A stretch of 64,000 nt of DNA from Cupriavidus pampae (GTDB lineage Bacteria; Pseudomonadota; Gammaproteobacteria; Burkholderiales; Burkholderiaceae): positions 1-64,000 of the forward strand of contig NZ_CAJZAG010000007.1 of NCBI RefSeq assembly GCF_914271485.1, written 5' to 3'. Shown in pieces: positions 1 through 6,708 of this stretch. How positions within the stretch are numbered: the stretch's first letter is position 1; each line of letters opens with the position of its first letter. The translations under genes were made by a program, and so were the position numbers. The notes under the pieces were generated by a model that saw only the letters and a list, made by a program, of their open reading frames with translations, had not been told where the DNA came from and did not search any database.

Positions 1-123
1 CAGGACTCGACCAAGACTGATACGAAACCCTACAATCGACACCGCGCAACTCCCATCCCGCCGAATCGGTCACGATCCCGAAATCGGCGGTCACGTTCGC
101 CGAAATACGCATCGAAGGCTTGA
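1..123 (+). CDS. Possible 3' end of an upstream gene (partial)
   Basis: A reading frame open from the window edge runs 40 codons to TGA at 121-123. The visible tail is rich in Arg and Ser and contains short repeated Asn-Arg-Ser-Arg type runs, so it would be a basic, disordered C-terminus. A second frame is also open to about 125, so the choice of frame is uncertain. If real, its stop overlaps the TTG start option of the next gene. No function can be assigned. Confidence 0.2.
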   Translation, partial: QDSTKTDTKPYNRHRATPIPPNRSRSRNRRSRSPKYASKA

Positions 124-140
124 CTGATATTGTGCGGGTA

Positions 141-608
141 ATGGCAAGACATTCGGTGGTGGAGCAAAAAACCGATGCCATACAGCAGGCTGCTTCGGTA
201 ACTCCGATAGTCCAAGATTCGGGAGTGATCGCAGCTCCGGTCGCTGCCGTAACAAATGCGTCCATCCAGCAGAAAGAATCTATCGATACGTATCCCACGG
301 TCTATTCAGACATCAATGGAAAGTTGAAGATTGTCTCGAAAATTAAAGGCGATACGGTCCGAGTGAAGATGACCAACATTGCTCTGTTGTACTGCTACGG
401 GGCGTATCTCATGGGTGACGATCAAGTTCCTTCGAAGAACATTCGGGATGCTTGTCAGGAGCATGGTCATCTAGATGAGGGGAATTTCGCGAAAATTTTC
501 AACGATAAAACAGTCTTCTTGTCGGACGGCGTCAAAGGTGGTGCCAAACAAATCAAGCTGACTGTCGTTGGTCGTGAAAAGGCTAAGGAGTTGTTGGCTA
601 ATGGGTAA
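141..608 (+). CDS. Hypothetical protein with a probable winged-helix C-terminus
   Basis: 155 residues from the ATG at 141; an in-frame TTG at 120 would add seven. The first ~60 residues are Ala/Val/Gln-rich and look unstructured. Residues ~65-155 look like a compact winged-helix unit: helix (ALLYCYGAYLMG), a second helix containing KNIRDACQEHG, a recognition-like segment NFAKIFNDK, then a beta wing ending IKLTVVGREKAKELL. The composition is AT-richer than the backbone, with codons such as ttg, aat and aaa. The stop overlaps the next gene's ATG by 8 bp, which implies translational coupling. I do not recognise a named family. A DNA-binding or partner-sensing role is inference only. Confidence 0.6.
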   Translation: MARHSVVEQKTDAIQQAASVTPIVQDSGVIAAPVAAVTNASIQQKESIDTYPTVYSDINGKLKIVSKIKGDTVRVKMTNIALLYCYGAYLMGDDQVPSKNIRDACQEHGHLDEGNFAKIFNDKTVFLSDGVKGGAKQIKLTVVGREKAKELLANG

Positions 609-1356
609 GCTTGCCGCTGAGGGGATCTTAACGACTGCTTTTCCAAAGGAGATCGTGACTCATATGCTTCAAGCGTATGACGAGGTCGCCCATAACTATA
701 GGTTGGAGAAGTGGAAGACCAGTGAGTTAGACGCCGGTCATTTTGTTGAGTCGGTACGTCGTTTGATTGAGCAGCAGCTTTTTGGGCAATTTACACCGTT
801 TTCCACGGCCATGGGCTCCTTCAATCAAGGTGTGCTCAACAAATACGAGGGGGCTCAAAGTGGGGGTGACGAGTTCAGAATACTCATCCCTCGGGTGCTT
901 TACGCCATGTACTGCATCAGAAATAAGAGGGGAGTTGGGCATATTGGAATAATATCACCCAATAAACTTGACGCTTCTTTTATATTGAACTCGGCTAAAT
1001 GGGTGTTGGCCGAACTGGTACGTCTCGCAGGAGGCAATGCGCCCGACGAGGCCTCTAGATTAGTTGATCAGATCCTTGAGCGGCAAGTGGACTTGATTTG
1101 GGACGATGGCGAAAGCTTCATGGTCCTCAATTCGAAATTGAGGGCTCCTCAGAAAGTCTTGCTTGTTCTGTATAAGCAAGATCGATTGGGGATCGAGTCT
1201 CTCAGGGAAAAGATTCAATATAGTAACAAATCTGCATTTAAGAAAATTGTGCAATCTCTGCAGAGATCCAAACACATCGACATTACGATTGATGGACTTT
1301 GTAAATTGTCTCCGTTAGGGGTTGCAGAAGCTGAGGCGATAATCGAAGGACATTGA
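601..1356 (+). CDS. HEPN-like protein with C-terminal winged helix, candidate defence or toxin effector
   Basis: 251 residues from the ATG at 601, which overlaps the previous stop; an ATG at 568 exists but lies deep inside the upstream gene. The N-terminal two-thirds look all-helical and contain IRNKRGVGHIG, where R107 and H114 form an R-x6-H pattern with Asn after the Arg. That is the signature arrangement of HEPN ribonuclease-type domains (R-x4-6-H). Residues ~165-251 look like a winged helix (QKVLLVLYKQDRLGIESL, then SAFKKIVQSLQR). It forms a two-gene unit with the gene at 141. Composition is AT-rich and unlike neighbours, suggesting horizontal transfer. The HEPN assignment rests on motif reading, not a profile search, and RNase activity is not shown. 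Confidence 0.6.
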   Translation: MGKLAAEGILTTAFPKEIVTHMLQAYDEVAHNYRLEKWKTSELDAGHFVESVRRLIEQQLFGQFTPFSTAMGSFNQGVLNKYEGAQSGGDEFRILIPRVLYAMYCIRNKRGVGHIGIISPNKLDASFILNSAKWVLAELVRLAGGNAPDEASRLVDQILERQVDLIWDDGESFMVLNSKLRAPQKVLLVLYKQDRLGIESLREKIQYSNKSAFKKIVQSLQRSKHIDITIDGLCKLSPLGVAEAEAIIEGH

Positions 1357-1616
1357 ATGTCTTGGTGGCGGGCTGTGCGATAGCGACCTTTTGAGATGCT
1401 GGTACTCATTTTCGGGTCTTGCGCACCTTTCCGGCTCTAGGTTGAAGATCGGCTTTAATTTTTGAACCGAAGATTTAAAGTACCCCCGGTGCGGCACAAG
1501 GGGCACTATCTTGAAAATTAGAGCTAAAGCCTTGCTGACGTTGTGTTGTTGGGCTCTCTCTCTGTGCGGTCCTCCAGCCCAACTGTGCGCCGAAGCCTTC
1601 GGTTCGGTGTGCCGTT

Positions 1617-2129
1617 TCAGGCGCGGGTAGCGGAACTTCTGACGATGTCCAAGTAGTAGCTGCGCGGATCATCTTCGTAAGATCTAAAGCCGCGTTGGGC
1701 GAGCCAAACACGCAGACGAGGATTCACCACCTCCTCGCATTCGATACGGCTGTATGAGAGTCCATCAACGCCGCAAACGAGATCGTTAATCATGGCCGTG
1801 AAGAACCCCCGCCCTCGGTTCTTCAGTTCGGATACGTGAATATTCGCCAAACATATGGTCGGTTGCCTTGGATGGCCATGATTTCGATTTTCCGGCGGCA
1901 ATCCGATTCGCGTGTAGCACACGAAAAGCCTACTTTCGTACCACGAGGACATCCACTGCCACCGCGCGTCGTTCATTGCCTCCATTTCCAACTGACGGGC
2001 CCAATCAAAGAAAGCTTCGATGTGCTTCTTGTTTCGTTCTGCGTCATGATTCAAAGTCACGATCGCCTCCAACAGAAAACGGTCTCGATCTGCCATCGGT
2101 CCAAACAATCGGTCCTCAGGCTCCCCCAT
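1617..2129 (-). CDS. GNAT-like acetyltransferase
   Basis: 170 residues. The second half reads like a GNAT fold: a strand (TICLANIHVS), then KNRGRGFFTAMIND, which resembles the R/Q-x-x-G-x-G/A acetyl-CoA pyrophosphate loop followed by a helix. Next comes a strand (SRIECEEVVN) with an Asn, and a helix WLAQRGF at the usual C-terminal position. The N-terminal 80 residues are not recognisable. An internal Met (start at 2096) is an alternative start; neither has a strong Shine-Dalgarno. The substrate is unknown. It lies in the same accessory patch as the gene pair upstream but on the opposite strand. Confidence 0.55.
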   Translation of the reverse strand: MGEPEDRLFGPMADRDRFLLEAIVTLNHDAERNKKHIEAFFDWARQLEMEAMNDARWQWMSSWYESRLFVCYTRIGLPPENRNHGHPRQPTICLANIHVSELKNRGRGFFTAMINDLVCGVDGLSYSRIECEEVVNPRLRVWLAQRGFRSYEDDPRSYYLDIVRSSATRA

Positions 2130-2512
2130 TGAGGGTGGGTGTCACAGATGGTCGGAAGGCGGCCTAAGGCGTACCACAAACAGGCCTCATGTAGTACCAC
2201 ATTTGCCTCGGTGCTAATTAGTGATCATCGTTGTGGCGACTCTGAAACCCGCATAAAATAAGGCCTTCAGCGTCATCACCCAACCTCGGTTCGAATCCCT
2301 AAATCCCTGTCGGCGGGACCATCACCTTCGTGGCATGACGACGTCATCGTTGGCTACCGACCCCGCGCCGATTCGCGCGTTACCGCACGTATTCCCCCGA
2401 TTCCACACCCCGTGTTTGCGGCCGTCCATCTGACGACCGGCTATGATGTCGGCTTCACGCGCACGCGACGGTTGAGTCCGCGTCGTGCGTCTGACTGAAT
2501 TTTTCGGCACCT
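2130..2512. other. Intergenic region at the end of the accessory patch, with a tRNA-3'-end-like segment
   Basis: No convincing gene here. Positions 2288-2298 read GGTTCGAATCC, the classic T-arm of a tRNA, and the segment runs on to GGGACCA at 2315-2321. An 8-bp near-duplication (AATCCCT at 2294-2300 and 2302-2308) breaks the geometry, and no D-arm or anticodon arm precedes it, so this is not a functional tRNA. It could be an attachment-site remnant. Base composition becomes fully backbone-like after about 2330. Confidence 0.35.
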
Positions 2513-2833
2513 ATGCACCTACTGAAGACGATTCATCGCAGGCTGCCTGCACTCGCCGGCATGCTGGCCGCGCAGGCCATGGCGGTCGCGCCCGATCCCG
2601 GGCTGGCCGACACGTCGGGCTGCACGGCGATGCTCGACATCGTGCAGGAGAGCCTGCGCAGCGAGATCGAGGTCGTCTGCAATGAGCCCAACAAGGCCGG
2701 CTGCGAGGCCAAGAACGGGCAGATTCGCGTCATTCTCGACATCGTCGAGCATCGCCGCCAGCGCGGCGCCGACGAGTGCGACACCATCGCCCAGGTCAAC
2801 CGCCTGCTGCGCACGCTGCCACCGCGCGGCTGA
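2513..2833 (+). CDS. Small exported protein with four cysteines
   Basis: 106 residues. The N-terminus has two basic residues, a hydrophobic stretch (LPALAGMLAAQAMAVA) and an Ala-Asp junction typical of a Sec signal peptide. The mature part has four cysteines (SGCTAM, VVCNEP, AGCEAK, DECDTI), consistent with two periplasmic disulfides. It is mostly helical and charged. I do not recognise the family. The Shine-Dalgarno before the ATG is weak, so the start is the best available rather than proven. Confidence 0.5.
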   Translation: MHLLKTIHRRLPALAGMLAAQAMAVAPDPGLADTSGCTAMLDIVQESLRSEIEVVCNEPNKAGCEAKNGQIRVILDIVEHRRQRGADECDTIAQVNRLLRTLPPRG

Positions 2834-2913
2834 TCCTGCGCCGCCCGTACCGCTTACGATCCCTCTGCACTACTGGCCGTTGGGCCGCCACCGTACGTCC
2901 GCCACGCCCCGCC

Positions 2914-3246
2914 TCAGTGCGAAAACTTCGAGAACAGCTGAATCACCGCCACCCCGGCAATAATCAGCCCGATCCCCAGGCAAGCCGCCAGATCCGGCAC
3001 CTGCCGATATAGCACGGCGGCAATCAGCGTCACCAGCACAATGCCGGCCCCGCTCCAGATGGCATACGCCACCCCCACCGGCACGGTCTTCATCACCTGC
3101 ATCAGCAGCCAGAACGCCGCCACATAGCCAGCGACCACCAGCACACTGGGCCACAAGCGCGTGAAATTTTCCGCAGCCTTGAGGCAGCTGGTAGCGATAA
3201 CTTCGGCCACGATGGCCAGCGCTAGTAGTACACAACCGTTATTCAT
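2914..3246 (-). CDS. SMR family multidrug efflux protein (EmrE/QacE type)
   Basis: 110 residues with four hydrophobic helices, the usual SMR length. The conserved membrane glutamate is E15 in AEVIATS (Glu14 of EmrE), and the FTRLWPS and YAIWSGAG signatures of the EmrE/Qac branch are both present, including the substrate-site Trp. These homodimeric inner-membrane antiporters exchange protons for cationic drugs and quaternary ammonium compounds. The Qac-type signature argues against the guanidinium-export (Gdx/SugE) branch. The start at 3246 gives the canonical N-terminus; the frame is open upstream but that extension has no family counterpart. It is a stand-alone gene. Confidence 0.9.
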   Translation of the reverse strand: MNNGCVLLALAIVAEVIATSCLKAAENFTRLWPSVLVVAGYVAAFWLLMQVMKTVPVGVAYAIWSGAGIVLVTLIAAVLYRQVPDLAACLGIGLIIAGVAVIQLFSKFSH

Positions 3247-3575
3247 GGCGATAAAAGAGGCTAAAAAGACGCATGTAGGCCCTATTATGAGGGTCAGCCG
3301 CACCAACCCGGCGCAAAGTCCCCCCTGAAAGCCCGGAAACGTACGCCCGACAAGGGTTTTCGGCGTGCGGGTTACCCTCCCTTGCGGTGGTTGTGCCCCG
3401 CGTCGGAGGGGGGTTGAATGCCGGGTAGGCATTCACAGATCAAACGGCTCAACAAACACCCGGCCACGCATGCACGGGTGAGAGGCCGAAGTTAGTCGCG
3501 GCGGCACGCTCCGACCATACCGGCACCTATAAAAATCATGCCGGGGCGGGGCGACAGGAATTCAGGGGAGCGGGT
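3247..3575. other. Intergenic region between divergent genes
   Basis: 329 bp between the start codons of the SMR gene and the coiled-coil gene. Several GC-rich inverted stretches are present (for example GGGTTACCC near 3370), but I found no match to a known riboswitch and no convincing promoter pair. The only clear signal is GGGGAG at 3564-3569, the ribosome-binding site of the gene starting at 3576. Confidence 0.4.
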
Positions 3576-4148
3576 ATGCGGAACGATATCGATGCGGCCA
3601 CAATCTGGCCGGCTTCGCGGGCCGTCGGCGTCCGAGTTGACGTCGATGGGAAGAGGGAGGACAGGGCAGCGGACCGGACAGCGGACAGGGTAGACACCGA
3701 CGCGGCATGCGGCGATGGCATCTGGCAAAACACGATTGCCGCCGCCGATCACGCGCTCGAAGAAGCCAATCGCATCCAGCGTGGCGTTCAGCAAAATCTG
3801 AAGCTGATGCAGGAGATGCGCAACCTCCGCGAGGAACTGCGCAAGGCGCACGCAGAGGTAGACCGCTATCGCGGCATGCATGCGCGCGTAGTGGTCAGCA
3901 TGCGGCAGATCGAAGAAGAGCGCGATGCCGAACTCGCGCGGCTGCAGGCCGACAACGAGATGCTGCTGGTGCGGCATCGCGTCTACAAGCTGCTGGCCGA
4001 GCATTACGCCACCGCGGCCTTGGGGTTCGACGCCAAGGTCTTCACCGAGCACCGCGACCGCGTGCTCGAGCACGTGCTGTTCCAACGCCGCAAGGGCACG
4101 CCGGTGACGCGCATCACGCGCGCCGATATCTCGTTCCTGCTGCTATAG
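3576..4148 (+). CDS. Hypothetical coiled-coil protein
   Basis: 190 residues. The first ~50 residues are acidic/basic, low-complexity and include an Asp-Arg repeat (RAADRTADR) from a short tandem DNA repeat around 3658-3690. Residues ~55-135 form a long amphipathic helix with heptad spacing (NLKLMQEMRNLREEL, EEERDAELARLQADNEML), a probable coiled coil. The C-terminal ~55 residues (LLAEHYATAALGF through FQRRKGTPVTRIT) look globular. No signal peptide is seen. GGGGAG lies 7 bases before the ATG. I do not recognise the family; a structural or oligomerisation role is a guess. Confidence 0.6.
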   Translation: MRNDIDAATIWPASRAVGVRVDVDGKREDRAADRTADRVDTDAACGDGIWQNTIAAADHALEEANRIQRGVQQNLKLMQEMRNLREELRKAHAEVDRYRGMHARVVVSMRQIEEERDAELARLQADNEMLLVRHRVYKLLAEHYATAALGFDAKVFTEHRDRVLEHVLFQRRKGTPVTRITRADISFLLL

Positions 4149-4176
4149 CCGTATAGCCGGCAGCCAGACTGTCACC

Positions 4177-5100
4177 TCAGTCCGCGACCTTGTCCGAGGG
4201 GAATCGGAACGACTCCATCAACAGATACCCCATCGGAATGTCGAGCGTGACGTTGCGCGGCGGAATGGGCGACAGAAACCACTTGCGATACAGCTGCTGT
4301 GTTTCCCCCTCGTGGATCGATGCGACCATCGCGCGATCCACCAGCTTCTTGAACTCCGGGTCGCCCTTGGGCAGCATCAGCGAATACGGCTCGATGGCCA
4401 GCATCGAACCGCGTACCGCATAACGGTGACGATCGCCGCCAGCGGCGGCAAGCCCGGCGAGTTGCACGTTGTCGGCAGCCACAGCATTGACGCGATCCGC
4501 ATCCAGCAGTGACAGCGCCTGGTTGACCTCAGGCGCCTCTACGATGTCGACGCCGATCGCATGGGTCACCGGCAGACTCCGCACGGCTGCGAGGGTAGTG
4601 GTGCCCGCAGCCAGTGCAACAGGCTTGCCGCGCAGGTCTTTCCAGTCATTGATGCCAGAGTTCGCCTTGACGAGCATGCGCGTACCCGCGATGAAATGCG
4701 GGATCGTGAAGGCCACCTGCTCGCGGCGTTGGCGCGTATTGGTCGTCGTGCCGCATTCCAGGTGAGCGAGTCCGCCCGCAATGGCATTTATGCGTGTGGT
4801 TGGGGTGACGGGCACCCATGTGACCCGCAGCGTGGGGACCGCCAGGGCCGTGCGGATTGCCGCCACCACGCGCATGCACAGATCGATCGAATAGCCCGCG
4901 GGCTTGCCATTGACGACATACGAGAACGGCACTGCCGATTCGCGGTACGCCAGCCGGACGGTTCCGGCCTGCCGAATCTGCTGTAGCACCGTGCTTGCCA
5001 CAGCGGGTGCGTCGGCGTCCGGCGCCGTCGATTTCGCAGGTGCCGCTTGTGCGCTCCAGCACATCACGGCAAAGAAGCCGAGGGGATACCAACGGGTCAT
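4177..5100 (-). CDS. Periplasmic amino-acid-type ABC transporter substrate-binding protein (paralog 1)
   Basis: 307 residues from the Met at 5100, which has TGGAG about 8 bases upstream and gives a proper signal peptide (WYPLGFFAVMCWSAQA). The mature protein is an SBP family 3 (GltI-like) fold. Recognisable parts are VRLAYRESAVPFSY near the N-terminus, GYSIDLCMRV, the crossover LECGTTTNTRQRR, LRGKPVALAAGTT and EPYSLMLPKGDPEF. It probably binds an acidic or polar amino acid in the periplasm. No permease or ATPase gene is adjacent, so it must use a transporter encoded elsewhere or act as a sensor. It is a close paralog of the gene at 5193-6152 and ends with nearly the same tail (FPSDKVAD). Confidence 0.85.
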   Translation of the reverse strand: MTRWYPLGFFAVMCWSAQAAPAKSTAPDADAPAVASTVLQQIRQAGTVRLAYRESAVPFSYVVNGKPAGYSIDLCMRVVAAIRTALAVPTLRVTWVPVTPTTRINAIAGGLAHLECGTTTNTRQRREQVAFTIPHFIAGTRMLVKANSGINDWKDLRGKPVALAAGTTTLAAVRSLPVTHAIGVDIVEAPEVNQALSLLDADRVNAVAADNVQLAGLAAAGGDRHRYAVRGSMLAIEPYSLMLPKGDPEFKKLVDRAMVASIHEGETQQLYRKWFLSPIPPRNVTLDIPMGYLLMESFRFPSDKVAD

Positions 5101-5192
5101 CGACGCTCCAGACAATGGAAGTTCGGAGCGATTCTTCCATGGCCGCGCGCCGTGACACAACTGTCTCGGAGAAACAGCGACGAAGCGACCCG

Positions 5193-6152
5193 CTAGTCGG
5201 CCACCTTGTCGCTCGGGAACTTGAACGAGTCGCGCAGCAGATAGCTCATCGGAATATCAAGCGTGATGCCATTCGGCGGAATCGCCGTCAGGAACCACTT
5301 GCGGTAGAGCCTCTGTGTTTCCTGATCGTAGATCGCGTTGATCATGGCCTTGTCCACGAGCTTCTTGAACTCGACATCGTGCTTCGACAACATGATCGCG
5401 TAGGGCTCGATCGTCAGCAGATCTCCCGTGACCGTGTATTGCGCGGGCGCCTTCGCATTGGCACGCAAACCATACAACAGCACGTCGTCCATCACGAACG
5501 CATCGGCCCGTCCAGACTCGACCATCGCAAACGCTTCCGCATGGTCCTTCGCTTCTACGATCTTCCAGCCGAGCGCGCCGGATTCATTCATCTTGCGCAC
5601 CTGCACCAGCGGCGTGGTACCCGTGGTGGAGACCACCGTCTTGCCGCGCAGATCTGCCCACTTGTGAATGCCGCCGTCGGTCTTGACGATCATGCGGCTA
5701 CCGGCGATGTAATGCGGGATCGTGAACGCCACGACTTCGCGGCGGTCACGGTTGTTCGTCGTCGAGCCACACTCGAGATCAGCCTTGCCCTCGACGATCG
5801 CGGGAATGCGGCTGGCCGGCGTCACCGGCACAAACTCGACGCGCAACTGCGGCTGCTTGAGCGCGGTACGCAGCGACTCGGCAATGCGCAGGCAGAGGTC
5901 CACCGCATAGCCCATGGGCTTGCCATCGGCGACAAACGAGAATGGCACCGAGCTTTCGCGATGGGCAATCCGCACCGCGCCAGTCACCAGGATGCGTTGC
6001 ACGACCGAGTTGCCGGGAGGCACGTTGGGCGAGGCAGCGTGCGCGGGCGCAAGCAGTGCCATCGGCAGCGACGCGGCAACAGAGAGAAACAGCGCGGAGA
6101 GTCCGCGGCGCGCGCATGCAGGCAACCGGCGCGGCAAGGCCAATGTGTTCAT
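5193..6152 (-). CDS. Periplasmic amino-acid-type ABC transporter substrate-binding protein (paralog 2)
   Basis: 319 residues with a long signal peptide (basic N-terminus, hydrophobic core LSALFLSVAASLPMALLA, AHA cleavage). SBP family 3 features match the neighbouring paralog block by block: VRIAHRESSVPFSF, GYAVDLCLRIAESL, LECGSTTNNRDRREV, LRGKTVVSTTGTTPL and the C-terminal run IPPNGITLDIPMSYLL. The pair is head-to-tail and looks like a tandem duplication. As with the other copy, there are no adjacent permease or ATPase genes. The 556-bp upstream region separates it from the divergent uup gene. Confidence 0.85.
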   Translation of the reverse strand: MNTLALPRRLPACARRGLSALFLSVAASLPMALLAPAHAASPNVPPGNSVVQRILVTGAVRIAHRESSVPFSFVADGKPMGYAVDLCLRIAESLRTALKQPQLRVEFVPVTPASRIPAIVEGKADLECGSTTNNRDRREVVAFTIPHYIAGSRMIVKTDGGIHKWADLRGKTVVSTTGTTPLVQVRKMNESGALGWKIVEAKDHAEAFAMVESGRADAFVMDDVLLYGLRANAKAPAQYTVTGDLLTIEPYAIMLSKHDVEFKKLVDKAMINAIYDQETQRLYRKWFLTAIPPNGITLDIPMSYLLRDSFKFPSDKVAD

Positions 6153-6449
6153 GGATTATTCACCCGTCCGAATAAAGTGAAACAACAAGTGGAACGGCAA
6201 GTTGATGCTGGCCACATACGGCCGGATAGTTCCGGCTCTGTTTTGCTGCGTCGTGCTGGTGCTACCTGCTGCGGGTTGCTGCGGGGGATAAAGCGAAAAA
6301 ACGATGTTGCGGCGAGAGGCTGTCGCTGACCAGGGCGACAGGCTCGAATTGTTCCATGCCGGGGCACTGTGACACAACCGTCGCAAATGAAACGTGCACC
6401 GAGGCGTGCCGAGCATGCAACGGTCGGCGCCGGTTCCGGTTGACGGGGG

Positions 6450-6573
6450 CTTTCCCTTAAGGAGTTGTCCGACTTATTCGCCGGCGCGGCGCTCGGTATC
6501 CTTCAGTTGTGCCTTGCGAGCAGGGCACCGAGGAGAGACTCTTGGGCCCGTCATCGAACGGGCCTTTTCTTTT
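6450..6573 (+). ncRNA. Candidate small RNA or leader with intrinsic terminator
   Basis: Between the divergent binding-protein and uup genes lies a structured stretch. CTCGGT at 6492-6497 can pair with ACCGAG at 6527-6532 around an inner hairpin (GTGCCTT, 6509-6515, with its complement ending at 6528). A strong second hairpin, GGCCCGT/ACGGGCC (6545-6551 and 6558-6564), is followed by TTTTCTTTT. No open frame accounts for it. TTGACG at 6440-6445 could be a -35, but no good -10 follows at the usual distance. The 5' end is therefore arbitrary and the call is inference. Confidence 0.35.
6545..6573 (+). terminator. Rho-independent terminator upstream of uup
   Basis: A perfect 7-bp GC stem (GGCCCGT/ACGGGCC) with a 6-base loop is followed by TTTTCTTTT. 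It lies upstream of uup and downstream of no annotated gene on this strand, so it must end an unannotated transcript or attenuate one. Confidence 0.75.
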
Positions 6574-6591
6574 CCCGCACGGCTTTTGCGC

Positions 6592-6639
6592 AAGGCCGAA
6601 TGTAAGGCCGAATGTCAGGCCGAATGCAAGGCCGAATGT
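6592..6639 (+). repeat. Four tandem 12-bp repeats
   Basis: Four consecutive copies of AAGGCCGAATGT (third copy CAGGCCGAATGC), starting at 6592, 6604, 6616 and 6628. They sit between the terminator at 6545-6573 and the uup promoter region. The unit is divisible by three but the stretch is not in the uup coding sequence if translation starts at 6709. Confidence 0.85.
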
Positions 6640-6708
6640 AAGGCATTTGCTGGCCGCCACCCGCGCTCGTCTACAATCCGGGCCACGCTGTACGCACCGT
6701 CAAAATCC

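Noticed and set aside
2288..2321. A complete tRNA gene
   Set aside because: Only a T-arm and a CCA-like end are present; the stem does not pair fully and D and anticodon arms are missing.
3247..3430. Guanidine riboswitch ahead of the SMR gene
   Set aside because: None of the conserved ykkC or mini-ykkC blocks could be found, and the protein has EmrE/Qac rather than Gdx signatures.
6450..6573. 6S RNA or SRP RNA
   Set aside because: The stretch is shorter than 6S RNA and lacks its long closing stem, and the SRP tetraloop and symmetric-loop blocks are absent.
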